A DNA stretch of 64,000 bases from Streptomyces pacificus (GTDB lineage Bacteria; Actinomycetota; Actinomycetes; Streptomycetales; Streptomycetaceae). The translations under genes and the position numbers were made by a program. Below are positions 16,261-24,874 of the stretch, one piece after another (position 1 is the first letter of the stretch; each line of letters starts with the position of its first letter). The notes beneath the pieces are model-generated. The model was not told the DNA's origin. It did no database searches and was given only the letters and a program-made list of their open reading frames with translations. Location of the stretch: the NCBI RefSeq assembly GCF_011766325.1, contig NZ_BLLG01000006.1, positions 186,001 through 250,000 on the forward strand, given 5' to 3'.

Positions 16261-16854
16261 TCAGGGCGCCGTACGCAGCCCGTCGAAAGCCAGCCGGACC
16301 ACCGCGTCGGCGACCTGCTGCCGGTCGTAGCCGGTGCCGACCTGCGGCCGGTACCACTCCACCAGGGAGTTGACCATGCCGAACAGCAGTCGTGTGGCGA
16401 GCCTGGTGTCCAGGTCGGCGCGCAGATCACCGTCCGCCGCCGCCGCCTTGAGCAGGTCGGCGACCCGGTGGTCGAAATCGCGGCGCCGCTCCATGGCCCA
16501 CCGCTCGGTCCTGGTGTTGCCCCGGACCCGCAGCAGCAGCGTGACGTAGGGCAGCTCCGCCATCAGCACCTCGACGGTGCGCCGGGTCACGTACTCGACC
16601 CGTTCGAGCGCCCGCCCGCGCGTCGCGCCCGGCTCGTCGAGGATCCCGAAGAGACCGTCCAGGGCACGGCTGACGGCCCGCCTCAGCAGCTCCTCCTTGC
16701 CGGACACATGGTGGTATATCGAGGACTTGGAGATGCCGGCCGCCTTGGAGAGGTGCTCCATCGACGTACCGTCGTAGCCGCGTTCGTTGAAGACCCGGAC
16801 GGCGACGGACAGCAGCGTCTCCGGGGTGTAGGTGTCGCGTCTGGCAGTCGTCAT
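16261..16854 (-). CDS. TetR-family repressor, probably PaaR-type
   Basis: 197 aa. HTH: YTPETLLSVAVRVFNERGYDGTSMEHLSKAAGISKSSIYHHV, a classical TetR N terminus, followed by an all-helical ligand domain. ATG 16854 overlaps the stop of the 3-hydroxyacyl-CoA dehydrogenase-like gene (ATGA). It is surrounded by paa genes, and identical palindromes precede paaN and paaA, so it is the obvious candidate repressor responding to phenylacetyl-CoA or a downstream thioester. Confidence 0.85.
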   Translation of the reverse strand: MTTARRDTYTPETLLSVAVRVFNERGYDGTSMEHLSKAAGISKSSIYHHVSGKEELLRRAVSRALDGLFGILDEPGATRGRALERVEYVTRRTVEVLMAELPYVTLLLRVRGNTRTERWAMERRRDFDHRVADLLKAAAADGDLRADLDTRLATRLLFGMVNSLVEWYRPQVGTGYDRQQVADAVVRLAFDGLRTAP

Positions 16855-17546
16855 GAGGCCTGGTCGCCCTTCGTCGTGACGTACGACTGACGGTAGAGGC
16901 CCGGGGAGGGCGCGTACCGGCCGGCCGGCACGCGCGCATGGAGCTCGTCGGGGAGCTCGTGCGCCCAGCCGCGTCCCAGCCGCCGGCCCCACTCCGCCGG
17001 ACCGACCGGGCAGCCCGCCCCGAGCCGCAGGGCGGTGCCGATGCCCTCGGGGGACGCCACGCCCCTGGCGGCGGCGTCGGCCGCGGCGTCCACGAGCATC
17101 GCGACCGTCCTCGCGACGATCATGCCGGGAACGTATCCGATGACACCGGCCTTCTTGCCGAGGGCCTGGAACAGGCCGATCGACTGGCGCGGTGCCTCCC
17201 GGCCGGTGGTTTCGGACGCGGACAGCGCGATCCCCGCCGCCGCCCGGTGGTCGAGGGCCAGGTCGAAGTAGACGGCGTCGGGGAACTCCACCGGCATACG
17301 CCCGTCCGCCAGGCGCGCGGGGCTCGCCTCCGCACCCCTCTCCGCCCGGCCGGGGGCGGGGGCGGGGGCGGTGTCGTGGAGGCGCACACGATGTCCGGCG
17401 AGCAGCGCGACCTGTGCGGTGCCCCGGCCCATGGCGCCGGCTCCCACGACGGCGACGGTGCGACCGGGCGCGACGGCGTCGGTGGCGCTCGGGCCGCCTG
17501 CGGCGTCGGTGGCGCTCGGGCCGCCTGCGGCGTCGGTGACGGTCAT
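16851..17546 (-). pseudogene. 3-hydroxyacyl-CoA dehydrogenase with large internal deletion
   Basis: 231 aa against about 500-600 for the family. It keeps the start of the Rossmann fold (VAVVGAGAMGRGTAQVALLAGH, residues ~30-52), then after a short linker jumps to the final 3HCDH domain (VYFDLALDHRAAAGIAL, GLFQALGKKAGVIGYVPGMIVARTVAML, GRYAPSPGLY). Most of the NAD domain, the catalytic His-Glu pair and the first 3HCDH domain are missing, yet the frame is intact. It may survive for coupling to the TetR gene. A DAAGGPSAT duplication marks the N terminus. Possibly still folded, but unlikely to be a dehydrogenase. Confidence 0.72.
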
Positions 17547-17598
17547 GGCAGTGATCCTCCCCTACGAGTCATCCACAGGATGCGCGGACCCCCTTGTC

Positions 17599-17616
17599 CC
17601 GACCGATCGTTCGGTT
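17599..17616. promoter_or_regulatory. Operator palindrome upstream of paaN
   Basis: CCGACCGATCGTTCGGTT, identical over 18 bases (inverted) to the site at 22341-22358 before paaA. Core ACCGA-N4-TCGGT, a TetR-type geometry. It sits between the divergent dehydrogenase-like gene/TetR pair and paaN. Confidence 0.75.
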
Positions 17617-17669
17617 ACTCTAACTCTGTCCGCGTTCCCCTGCCCAGCTCACCGAGGAGTTGGTCTTTC

Positions 17670-19331
17670 ATGCAGCTGACCGAGACCCACCGGCCGACGC
17701 TCGACCGGGCGCTCGAGGCGATCCGCTCACGGGAGTACTGGTCGCCCCACCCCGAGCACCCCAAGGCGTACGGCGAGACGGGCGCGGCCGACGGTCTGGC
17801 GGCCTACCGGGCCCTGCTCGGCAACCGCTTCGAGCTCGACCAGCCCGGCACCGACGGCTGGACCGGCCCGGAGGTGTCGCCCTACGGCCCGGAGCTGGGG
17901 ATCGAGTATCCGCACCCGGACCTCGACGTCCTGCTGCCCGCGATGCGCGCGGGCATGGCGGACTGGCGGGACGCGGGTGCCGAGAGGCGCGCCCTGGTCT
18001 GCCTGGAGATCCTGTCGCGGATCAGCGCCCGCACCCACGAGTTCGCCCATGCGGTCATGCACACGAGCGGCCAGGCGTTCATGATGGCGTTCCAGGCCGG
18101 CGGCCCGCACGCCCAGGACCGCGGGCTGGAGGCGGTGGCCTACGCCTACCAGGAGCAGACGCGCACGCCGCGGAGCGCCGACTGGTCCAAGCCCCAGGGC
18201 AAGCGGGACCCGCTGGAACTGCGGAAGTCCTTCACGGCAGCGCCGCGCGGTATCGCGCTGCTCATCGGCTGCAACACCTTCCCGACGTGGAACGGCTATC
18301 CGGGCCTGTTCGCCTCGCTGGCCACCGGCAACGCCGTGCTGGTCAAGCCCCACCCGCGGGCGGTCCTCCCGCTCGCGATGACGGTGCGGATCGCCCGTGA
18401 GGTGCTGGTCGAGACCGGCTTCGACGCGAACCTGGTGGCCCTCTGCGCCGAGCGCCCGGGCGAGGGCATCGCCAAGACGCTCGCGCTCCGCCCGGAAATC
18501 AAGATCATCGACTACACCGGCTCGACCGCGTTCGGCGACTGGCTGGAGCAGCATGCCCGCCAGGCCCAGGTCTACACGGAGAAGGCCGGCGTGAACACGG
18601 TGGTCATCGACTCCACCGACGACTACCGGGGAATGCTCTCGAACCTGGCGTTCTCGCTGTCCCTGTACAGCGGACAGATGTGCACCACCCCGCAGAACCT
18701 GCTCATTCCGCGCGACGGCATCGCCACGGACACCGGCCCCAAGTCGTACGACGAGGTGGTCGCCGACCTCGCCGCCTCGGTCAGCGCTCTGCTCGGCGAC
18801 GACGGACGGGCGAACGCCCTGCTGGGCGCCCTGGTGAACCCGGACGTGAAGTCCCGGCTCGAGGCCGCTTCCGGGCTGGGCGAGGTGGCGCTGCCCTCCC
18901 GCGAGGTCACCCATCCGGAGTTCCCCGACGCCGTCGTCCGCACGCCGGTGATCGTGAAGCTGGACGGCGCCAAGCCGGACGACGAGGCGTCCTTCATGTC
19001 CGAGTGCTTCGGGCCGGTGTCCTTCGCCGTCGCGGTCGACTCCGCGGGGGACGCCCTCGAACTGCTGCGCCGCACGGTGCGCGACAAGGGCGCCATGACG
19101 GTCGGCGCGTACACGACCTCGGCGGAGATCGAACGCGCGGTCGAGGAGGTCTGCCTGGAGGAGTCGGCGCAGCTCTCCCTCAACCTCACGGGCGGGGTCT
19201 ATGTGAACCAGACGGCCGCGTTCTCGGACTTCCACGGCTCCGGGGGCAACCCCGCGGCGAACGCGGCCCTGTGCGACGCCGCCTTCGTCTCGAACCGCTT
19301 CCGTGTGGTGGAGGTCCGCCGCCAGGCCTGA
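17670..19331 (+). CDS. paaN: Phenylacetate degradation protein PaaN (aldehyde dehydrogenase fold)
   Basis: 553 aa, the actinobacterial PaaN type. It has aldehyde dehydrogenase elements: GIALLIGCNTFPTWNGYPGLF (the NPTWNG-like segment), the nucleotide region IIDYTGSTAFGDWLEQ, EKAGVNTVVIDS, and SGQMCTTPQNLLIP with the candidate catalytic Cys. In the pathway it acts after epoxidation, on oxepin-CoA ring-opening or the resulting semialdehyde. It lacks the R-specific hydratase domain of proteobacterial PaaZ. ATG 17670 follows GAGGAG. Single-gene unit under the shared operator, ended by the hairpin at 19350. Confidence 0.88.
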   Translation: MQLTETHRPTLDRALEAIRSREYWSPHPEHPKAYGETGAADGLAAYRALLGNRFELDQPGTDGWTGPEVSPYGPELGIEYPHPDLDVLLPAMRAGMADWRDAGAERRALVCLEILSRISARTHEFAHAVMHTSGQAFMMAFQAGGPHAQDRGLEAVAYAYQEQTRTPRSADWSKPQGKRDPLELRKSFTAAPRGIALLIGCNTFPTWNGYPGLFASLATGNAVLVKPHPRAVLPLAMTVRIAREVLVETGFDANLVALCAERPGEGIAKTLALRPEIKIIDYTGSTAFGDWLEQHARQAQVYTEKAGVNTVVIDSTDDYRGMLSNLAFSLSLYSGQMCTTPQNLLIPRDGIATDTGPKSYDEVVADLAASVSALLGDDGRANALLGALVNPDVKSRLEAASGLGEVALPSREVTHPEFPDAVVRTPVIVKLDGAKPDDEASFMSECFGPVSFAVAVDSAGDALELLRRTVRDKGAMTVGAYTTSAEIERAVEEVCLEESAQLSLNLTGGVYVNQTAAFSDFHGSGGNPAANAALCDAAFVSNRFRVVEVRRQA

Positions 19332-19349
19332 GGGCGGGTCGCGCCGCCC

Positions 19350-19384
19350 GGCCGGTCCCGCGTCCCGCTCGCGCGGGACCGGCC
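19350..19384 (+). terminator. Terminator after paaN
   Basis: 13-bp perfect stem (GGCCGGTCCCGCG and complement) with a 9-base loop, 19 bases past the paaN stop. Confidence 0.65.
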
Positions 19385-19477
19385 TCGCCGAGGGGCGCGG
19401 CGTGGTGGCCCCCTCCCCGCGTCCCGCTCGCGCGCGGACGCCTCGGAGCCGATGGCCGGTGCCGCGCACGGCAGCGG

Positions 19478-20137
19478 TCACAGCGTCGGCGGGACGTCCG
19501 CGTGCCGCTGGATCCAGGCGTGCATCGCGATCGCCGCGGCTGCACCGGCGTTGATCGACCGGGTGGAGCCGAACTGGGCGATCGAGCAGACCACGGCCGC
19601 GCGCGCCCGCGCCTCCTCGGTGAGTCCGGGACCCTCCTGGCCGAAGAGAAGCACGCAGCGCCTCGGGAGCGCGGTCCGCTCCAGGGGCACCGCGCCCGGC
19701 AGATTGTCGATACCGATGATCGGCAGCTCCCCGGCCGCCGCCCAGGCGGTCAGCGATCCGGTGTCGGGATGGTGGCGCACATGCTGGTAGCGGTCGGTGA
19801 CCATCGCGCCTCGCCGGTTCCAGCGCCGCCGCCCCACGATGTGGATCTCCTTGGCCAGGAACGCGTTGGCGGTCCTGACCACGGAACCGATGTTGAAGTC
19901 ATGGCCCCAGTTCTCCACGGCCACGTGGAAGTCGTGCCGCCTGGTGTCCAGGTCGGCGATGATCGCCTCCCGTGTCCAGTAGCGGTAGCGGTCGGCCACA
20001 TTGCGCCGGTCCCCGTGAGCCAGCAGCTCGGGATCGTACGGCGCCCCCTCCGGCCACGGGGCCGGATGGGGGCCCACGCCCACCTCCGGAGCGTAGCCGT
20101 CGTCGTACTGGACGGGTTCCTGGGTCTCACTGCTCAC
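19478..20137 (-). CDS. TrmH/SpoU-family RNA methyltransferase
   Basis: 219 aa from GTG 20137, which overlaps the stop of the HTTM gene (GTGA). It shows the SPOUT signatures: NWGHDFNIGSVVRTANAF (motif 1), LLFGQEGPGL (motif 2) and SIAQFGSTRSINAGAAAAIAMHAW (motif 3, the SAM knot). It is a 2'-O-methyltransferase of tRNA or rRNA; which nucleotide cannot be read from sequence. Third gene of DUF5819-HTTM-TrmH. Confidence 0.88.
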   Translation of the reverse strand: MSSETQEPVQYDDGYAPEVGVGPHPAPWPEGAPYDPELLAHGDRRNVADRYRYWTREAIIADLDTRRHDFHVAVENWGHDFNIGSVVRTANAFLAKEIHIVGRRRWNRRGAMVTDRYQHVRHHPDTGSLTAWAAAGELPIIGIDNLPGAVPLERTALPRRCVLLFGQEGPGLTEEARARAAVVCSIAQFGSTRSINAGAAAAIAMHAWIQRHADVPPTL

Positions 20138-21327
20138 CCGACGAGGGTACGTGCGACCTGCTGTTCGGGCGCAGCCCGCTGCTCGGGGATCCGTCCGGGC
20201 CGCCTCAGCACCCGGTCCCGGGCAGTCGCCACCCAGCCCCCGAGCCGGCGCAGGAAGGAAGTCGGCAGGAAGACCGCGTCGGCGGCGATCATCGCGAGGG
20301 AGAAGAAGGGCAGCCCGAGCAGGAGGGCGATACCGGCGTGCTCCAGCATCATGACCGCCAGCAGGACGTTCTTGGCCTTCCGGTTGAACAGCGTGAACGG
20401 GAACGCGACCTGCACCATCACGGTGCCGTAGCTCAGCGCCATCACGATCAGCCCGCTGCTGGAGAGAAGGTCGGACAGCGCGGGCCAGGGCGTGAAGTAG
20501 TCGAGCTTGAGCGGGTAGTACAGCGCGCTGCCGTCCTGCCACCGGGACCCCTGGATCTTGTACCAGCCCGCCGTGGCGTAGATCAGGCAGACCTCGGCCA
20601 TGATCACGACGAGGGCTGCGTTGTGAGCCAGGTTGGCGAGGACGTCGAGCAGGGTACGGGGCTCGCTGCCCGGCGCCCAGCGGTTCACGGCCCACCACAC
20701 GCCCTGGCCCGCCCACAGCGTCCAGAGCAGGACGGCCAGCCACCACTCCCCACCGATCCGGTGCGTGAGCGTCCCGGCGAGGAGGAGCAGTCCGAGCACC
20801 CCCCAGAGCGGCGGCCCCCAGCGGTCCGCCCGCCGGCCCTCCGACGCCGTCCGCAGCGCTCGCCGGGCGTCCAGGGACCAGACCTGACCGCAGCGGGTGA
20901 ACACCAGGTAGACGGCCATCAGGTGGATCACGTTGTCGCCGCCGTCGCCCATGAAGATGGACCGGTTCTGCAGCGACAGCACACCGACCATGAAGAGCAC
21001 CGATGTGGTGCGGGTGCGCCAGCCGAGCAGCAGCAGCACACAGGCCAGCACCGCGACGGCGTACACACCCTCGAACCAGGCGCTGCTGTCGGACCACATC
21101 AGCACGGTGAAGGCGTGGTTCTCGGCGATCAGCTGCCCGGCCATGTCCCAGCCCCAGGGGCCGTCCGGACCGTACAGCTCCCGGCGGTGCGGGAATTCCC
21201 TCAGCAGGAACAGCAGCCAGGTCAGCGAGAAGCCGATACGGACGATCGCGCTCTGGTAGGGGCCGAGGGCCGTCGCGGTCACCCGCTGGACGGCGACGGC
21301 GAGCCTGCCGGCGAGAGGGTGGATCAC
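20134..21327 (-). CDS. HTTM-domain membrane protein (vitamin K carboxylase-like)
   Basis: 397 aa polytopic membrane protein. The start is GTG 21327, overlapping the DUF5819 stop. At least seven hydrophobic helices are visible, with the HTTM hallmarks at the N terminus (AIVRIGFSLTWLLFLLREFP), GDGGDNVIHLMAVYLVF, and the C-terminal WYKIQGSRWQDGSALYY. HTTM proteins are relatives of gamma-glutamyl carboxylase; in Streptomyces they occur with DUF5819 proteins and their substrate is unknown. Confidence 0.85.
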   Translation of the reverse strand: MIHPLAGRLAVAVQRVTATALGPYQSAIVRIGFSLTWLLFLLREFPHRRELYGPDGPWGWDMAGQLIAENHAFTVLMWSDSSAWFEGVYAVAVLACVLLLLGWRTRTTSVLFMVGVLSLQNRSIFMGDGGDNVIHLMAVYLVFTRCGQVWSLDARRALRTASEGRRADRWGPPLWGVLGLLLLAGTLTHRIGGEWWLAVLLWTLWAGQGVWWAVNRWAPGSEPRTLLDVLANLAHNAALVVIMAEVCLIYATAGWYKIQGSRWQDGSALYYPLKLDYFTPWPALSDLLSSSGLIVMALSYGTVMVQVAFPFTLFNRKAKNVLLAVMMLEHAGIALLLGLPFFSLAMIAADAVFLPTSFLRRLGGWVATARDRVLRRPGRIPEQRAAPEQQVARTLVG

Positions 21328-22241
21328 CGGTCCGCCTCCTCGCCGCCCGCACCGCCCGCTGCTCCGTTGCGCACGTCGAGCGGCAGATCGGCGGAGGTCA
21401 CCGTCCACCAGGGGAGCATCCGGTAGTACGGACGGGTGTCGATCTTCTCACTGCTCCACACCGGTGCCTCGACGGAGCGGGTGGCGGAGCGGAGCTGGAT
21501 GCGCTCGACGCGTCCGCCCAGGTCGTGGCGGTCCAGGCGGATCATCACGATGCGGCGGACGTAGCGCTCGGAGAGCCGGCCGCGCAGGCCGTTGGGCGTG
21601 TTGTCATCGGTGTGCGAGTTGACGTAGAAGTCCCAGCCCCGGCGCAGCTCGTTCTGGTGCACATGGCTGGGGAAGAGGTTGCCCCGGATGGCCTCGCCGT
21701 CCTCGGCGGAGAGGTCTATCCAGCTGCTCGTCCGGCGGGTGCCGTCACGTCCGGAGACCTCGGCGCGCGCCTGGACCGCGATGTTCTGCTGGAGCGGGTT
21801 GGGCGCGAACAGCTTCCAGTTCTGCTCGAACTCGGGGTAGACCCACTCCTCGACCGCCTTGCCGTGCTGCTTGGTCACCGTGTTCGACGGCGCGACGTGC
21901 AAGAACACCATGGCCACGTGGAAGCAGGCGAAGACGGTGACGAGACCGAGGGCGACCGCCGCCACGACCTGGTAGGGGAGGGAGAGGGCGGCGATCCCTC
22001 CGACCGGGTGCGGGCGATGTGGCGCGCCCACCGCGCGACCGGCGCCGGCGGGGCCGTACGGGTGGTCCGCGTGGCCGGTCCCGTCCGGCTCACCGGCCAC
22101 GCCCTCCCCGGCCGTCGCACCACGCCCATCCGGACCACCCGAGCCTGCCGAACCCTCCGCTCGGAGTATCCCGCCCGGGGCGGCGGGCGGAGCCGCCCCG
22201 GCGCCCGCGGCGCCGTCGCCGGCGCCCTTGTAGGAGTCCAT
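21324..22241 (-). CDS. DUF5819 single-pass membrane protein
   Basis: 305 aa. A ~95-residue disordered Gly/Ala/Pro-rich N terminus leads to one membrane segment (YQVVAAVALGLVTVFACFHVAMVFLHV). An extracellular domain follows with the family features FEQNWKLFAPNPLQQNIAVQAR and SERYVRRIVMIRLDR. DUF5819 proteins are consistently paired with HTTM carboxylase-like proteins, and here the two overlap (GTGA), so they probably form a complex. ATG 22241 was taken; an upstream ATG at 22295 is less likely. Confidence 0.8.
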   Translation of the reverse strand: MDSYKGAGDGAAGAGAAPPAAPGGILRAEGSAGSGGPDGRGATAGEGVAGEPDGTGHADHPYGPAGAGRAVGAPHRPHPVGGIAALSLPYQVVAAVALGLVTVFACFHVAMVFLHVAPSNTVTKQHGKAVEEWVYPEFEQNWKLFAPNPLQQNIAVQARAEVSGRDGTRRTSSWIDLSAEDGEAIRGNLFPSHVHQNELRRGWDFYVNSHTDDNTPNGLRGRLSERYVRRIVMIRLDRHDLGGRVERIQLRSATRSVEAPVWSSEKIDTRPYYRMLPWWTVTSADLPLDVRNGAAGGAGGEEADR

Positions 22242-22340
22242 CCCGCCCCGATCCCCGTCGGTCCGCTGGTCCACTGGTCCACCGCGGTCATCCACAGGGT
22301 TGACACCCTACGGCCCGCCGACTCACCATTGAAGTCATTC

Positions 22341-22358
22341 AACCGAACGATCGGTCGG
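22341..22358. promoter_or_regulatory. Operator palindrome immediately before paaA
   Basis: AACCGAACGATCGGTCGG, the exact inverse copy of the paaN operator. It ends 11 bases before the paaA start, next to the ribosome site, so a bound repressor would block the operon promoter directly. Confidence 0.75.
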
Positions 22359-22369
22359 CAGGGGGTCCG

Positions 22370-23401
22370 ATGACGGCAGGGACAGCAGAGACGGCTGCGG
22401 CTTCGACGCACCAGGCGCGGTTCGACGCTTCCGTGGCCGCCGACGAGCGCATCGAGCCGCGCGACTGGATGCCCGACGACTACCGCGCATCGCTGATCCG
22501 CCAAATGGCGCAGCACGCCCACTCCGAGATCATCGGTATGCAGCCCGAGGCGAACTGGATCACCCGGGCGCCCTCCCTGCGCCGCAAGGCCATCCTCATG
22601 GCCAAGGTCCAGGACGAGGCCGGTCACGGCCTCTACCTCTACAGCGCGACGGAGACACTCGGCGCGAGCCGGGACGAGCTGCTCGACAAACTCCACTCGG
22701 GCCGCCAGAAGTACTCGTCGATCTTCAACTACCCGACGCTGTCCTGGGCCGACGTGGGTGCGATCGGCTGGCTGGTCGACGGTGCCGCCATCACCAACCA
22801 GGTCCCGCTGTGCCGCTGCTCCTACGGTCCCTACGCCCGTGCGATGGTCCGGATCTGCAAGGAGGAGTCCTTCCACCAGCGCCAGGGCTACGAGCTGCTG
22901 CTGGCCCTGTCCCGGGGGACGCCCGCCCAGCACGAGATGGCCCAGGACGCGGTGGACCGCTGGTGGTGGCCGTCCCTGATGATGTTCGGGCCCCCGGACG
23001 ACGCATCGGCGCACTCCGCGCAGTCCATGGCCTGGAAGATCAAACGGCATTCCAACGACGAGCTGCGCCAGCGCTTCGTCGACATCTGCGTCCCGCAGGC
23101 GGAGGCCCTCGGCCTGACCCTGCCGGACCCGGACCTGCGCTGGAACGAGGAGCGCGGTCACCACGACTTCGGCGCCATCGACTGGGACGAGTTCCGGCAG
23201 GTCCTCAAGGGCAACGGTCCGTGCAACGAACAGCGGATCCGCCAGCGCCGCAGAGCGCACGAAGAGGGCTCCTGGGTGCGCGAGGCAGCCGCGGCGTACG
23301 CCGCGAAGGCATCCGGTGGCCCGGGGGCCCCGCACGAAACGGCAGCACCGGACGGGTCGGGCACGGTGCCCGACGGAGCACGGGTGGAGGCGACGGCATG
23401 A
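22370..23401 (+). CDS. paaA: Phenylacetyl-CoA 1,2-epoxidase catalytic subunit PaaA
   Basis: 343 aa. Bacterial multicomponent mono-oxygenase fold with the di-iron ligands visible in [38 protein letters not shown] and similar helices. It epoxidises phenylacetyl-CoA with electrons from PaaE. First gene of paaABCDE; its stop overlaps the paaB start (ATGA). Confidence 0.95.
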   Translation: MTAGTAETAAASTHQARFDASVAADERIEPRDWMPDDYRASLIRQMAQHAHSEIIGMQPEANWITRAPSLRRKAILMAKVQDEAGHGLYLYSATETLGASRDELLDKLHSGRQKYSSIFNYPTLSWADVGAIGWLVDGAAITNQVPLCRCSYGPYARAMVRICKEESFHQRQGYELLLALSRGTPAQHEMAQDAVDRWWWPSLMMFGPPDDASAHSAQSMAWKIKRHSNDELRQRFVDICVPQAEALGLTLPDPDLRWNEERGHHDFGAIDWDEFRQVLKGNGPCNEQRIRQRRRAHEEGSWVREAAAAYAAKASGGPGAPHETAAPDGSGTVPDGARVEATA

Positions 23402-23688
23402 GCAGCTCGAAGGACTGGCCGCTGTGGGAGGTCTTCGTGCGCTCGCGCCGCGGGCTGTCCCACACCCACGCGGGAAGCCTGCACGCGCCCGACGCCGAGA
23501 TGGCCTTGCGCCACGCCCGTGATCTCTACACCCGGCGCAACGAGGGCGTGTCGATCTGGGTGGTCCCCTCCACGGCGGTCACCGCGTCCTCGCCGGACGA
23601 GAAGGACCCGTTCTTCGAGCCCTCCGCCGACAAGCCCTACCGTCACCCGACCTTCTACGACATCCCCGAAGGAGTGAAGCACCTGTGA
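23398..23688 (+). CDS. paaB: Phenylacetyl-CoA epoxidase subunit PaaB
   Basis: 96 aa. Pattern [26 protein letters not shown] and [21 protein letters not shown] is diagnostic. It bridges PaaA-PaaC pairs in the epoxidase complex and has no cofactor. Start overlaps the paaA stop; stop overlaps the paaC GTG. Confidence 0.94.
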   Translation: MSSSKDWPLWEVFVRSRRGLSHTHAGSLHAPDAEMALRHARDLYTRRNEGVSIWVVPSTAVTASSPDEKDPFFEPSADKPYRHPTFYDIPEGVKHL

Positions 23689-24386
23689 CGGCGGCACTCG
23701 CCCTGGGCGACGACGCGCTGGTGCTCTCGCACCGGCTGGGGGAGTGGGCCGGGCACGCCCCCGTCCTGGAGGAAGAGGTCGCCCTCGCCAATATCGCGCT
23801 GGACCTGCTGGGTCAGGCGCGGACCCTGCTCTCCCTCGTCGGCGACGAGGACGAGCTGGCGTATCGGCGCGAGGAGCGCGCCTTCCGGAACCTCCAGCTG
23901 GTGGAACAGCCGAACGGCGACTTCGCGCACACCATCGCCCGCCAACTCTACTTCTCCACCTATCAGCTGTTGCTGTACGGGCAACTGGCATCGGGGGACA
24001 GCGCCTTCGCGGCACTCGCCGCCAAGGCGGTCAAGGAGGTCGCGTACCACCAGGACCACGCGGAGCAGTGGACACTGCGCCTGGGCGACGGAACCACTGA
24101 GAGCCATGAGCGGATGCAGCGCGCCTGCGACGCCCTGTGGCGCTTCACCGGCGAGATGTTCCACCCTGTCGAGGGGCTGGACGTGGACCGGGAGGCACTG
24201 CGCTCGGCCTGGCTGGAGTCGGTCACCGGGGTGCTCCATCGGGCCACCCTGACCGTGCCGGACACCCCGGACACCGGTGCCTGGTCCGCGGGCGCCGGAC
24301 GCCAGGGGCTGCACACGGAGGCGTTCGGGCGGATGCTGGCCGAGATGCAGCATCTGCACAGAAGCCACCCGGGGGCGTCATGGTGA
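23685..24386 (+). CDS. paaC: Phenylacetyl-CoA epoxidase structural subunit PaaC
   Basis: 233 aa from GTG 23685 (GTGA overlap). Ferritin-like helices: HAPVLEEEVALANIALDLLGQAR, DFAHTIARQLYFSTYQ and KEVAYHQDHAEQW. PaaC keeps the mono-oxygenase fold but lacks a complete iron site and stabilises PaaA. Overlaps paaD by seven bases. Confidence 0.93.
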   Translation: MTAALALGDDALVLSHRLGEWAGHAPVLEEEVALANIALDLLGQARTLLSLVGDEDELAYRREERAFRNLQLVEQPNGDFAHTIARQLYFSTYQLLLYGQLASGDSAFAALAAKAVKEVAYHQDHAEQWTLRLGDGTTESHERMQRACDALWRFTGEMFHPVEGLDVDREALRSAWLESVTGVLHRATLTVPDTPDTGAWSAGAGRQGLHTEAFGRMLAEMQHLHRSHPGASW

Positions 24387-24874
24387 CCGGGACCGCTCTC
24401 GAGGCGGAGCTGCGCCGGCTGGCAGGGTCCGTGCCCGACCCCGAGCTGCCCGTCCTCACCCTGGAAGAGCTCGGCGTCCTTCGCGGGGTGCAGATGATCG
24501 GGCCGGGCAGGGTCGAGGTCGAGCTGACCCCCACCTACACCGGCTGTCCCGCCATCGAAGCGATGACCGCCGACATCGAACGGATCCTCCATGAGCACGG
24601 CATGGCCGAGGTGTCGGTCGTCACGGTGCTCTCCCCTCCCTGGTCGACCGACGACATCAGCGCCGAGGGCAGACGCAAACTGGCGGAGTTCGGCATAGCA
24701 CCGCCACGGCCGGGTGCCATGGGCGGTCCCGTGCCCCTCACGCTCACGGTGCGCTGCCCGCACTGCGGGTCCGCCGAGACCGAACTGCTGAGCCGCTTCT
24801 CCTCCACCGCGTGCAAGGCCCTGCGGCGCTGCGTCACCTGCCGCGAACCGTTCGACCACTTCAAGGAGTTGTAG
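24380..24874 (+). CDS. paaD: PaaD, Fe-S/maturation protein of the epoxidase
   Basis: 164 aa. The N-terminal MIP18/DUF59 domain (VPDPELPVLTLEELGVLRGVQ and LTPTYTGCPAIEAM) is followed by a C-terminal CxxC pair region (CPHCGSAETELL, CKALRRCVTCREPFDHFK), which can bind metal. It is required for maturation of the epoxidase, probably its Fe-S or iron centre. ATG 24380; GTG 24383 is an alternative. Directly abuts paaE. Confidence 0.92.
   Translation: MVTGTALEAELRRLAGSVPDPELPVLTLEELGVLRGVQMIGPGRVEVELTPTYTGCPAIEAMTADIERILHEHGMAEVSVVTVLSPPWSTDDISAEGRRKLAEFGIAPPRPGAMGGPVPLTLTVRCPHCGSAETELLSRFSSTACKALRRCVTCREPFDHFKEL

Noticed and set aside
17727..19481. 584-codon reverse frame antisense to paaN
   Set aside because: It lies opposite a clear conserved gene and has the arginine/valine/leucine/glycine-rich composition of a high-GC shadow frame.
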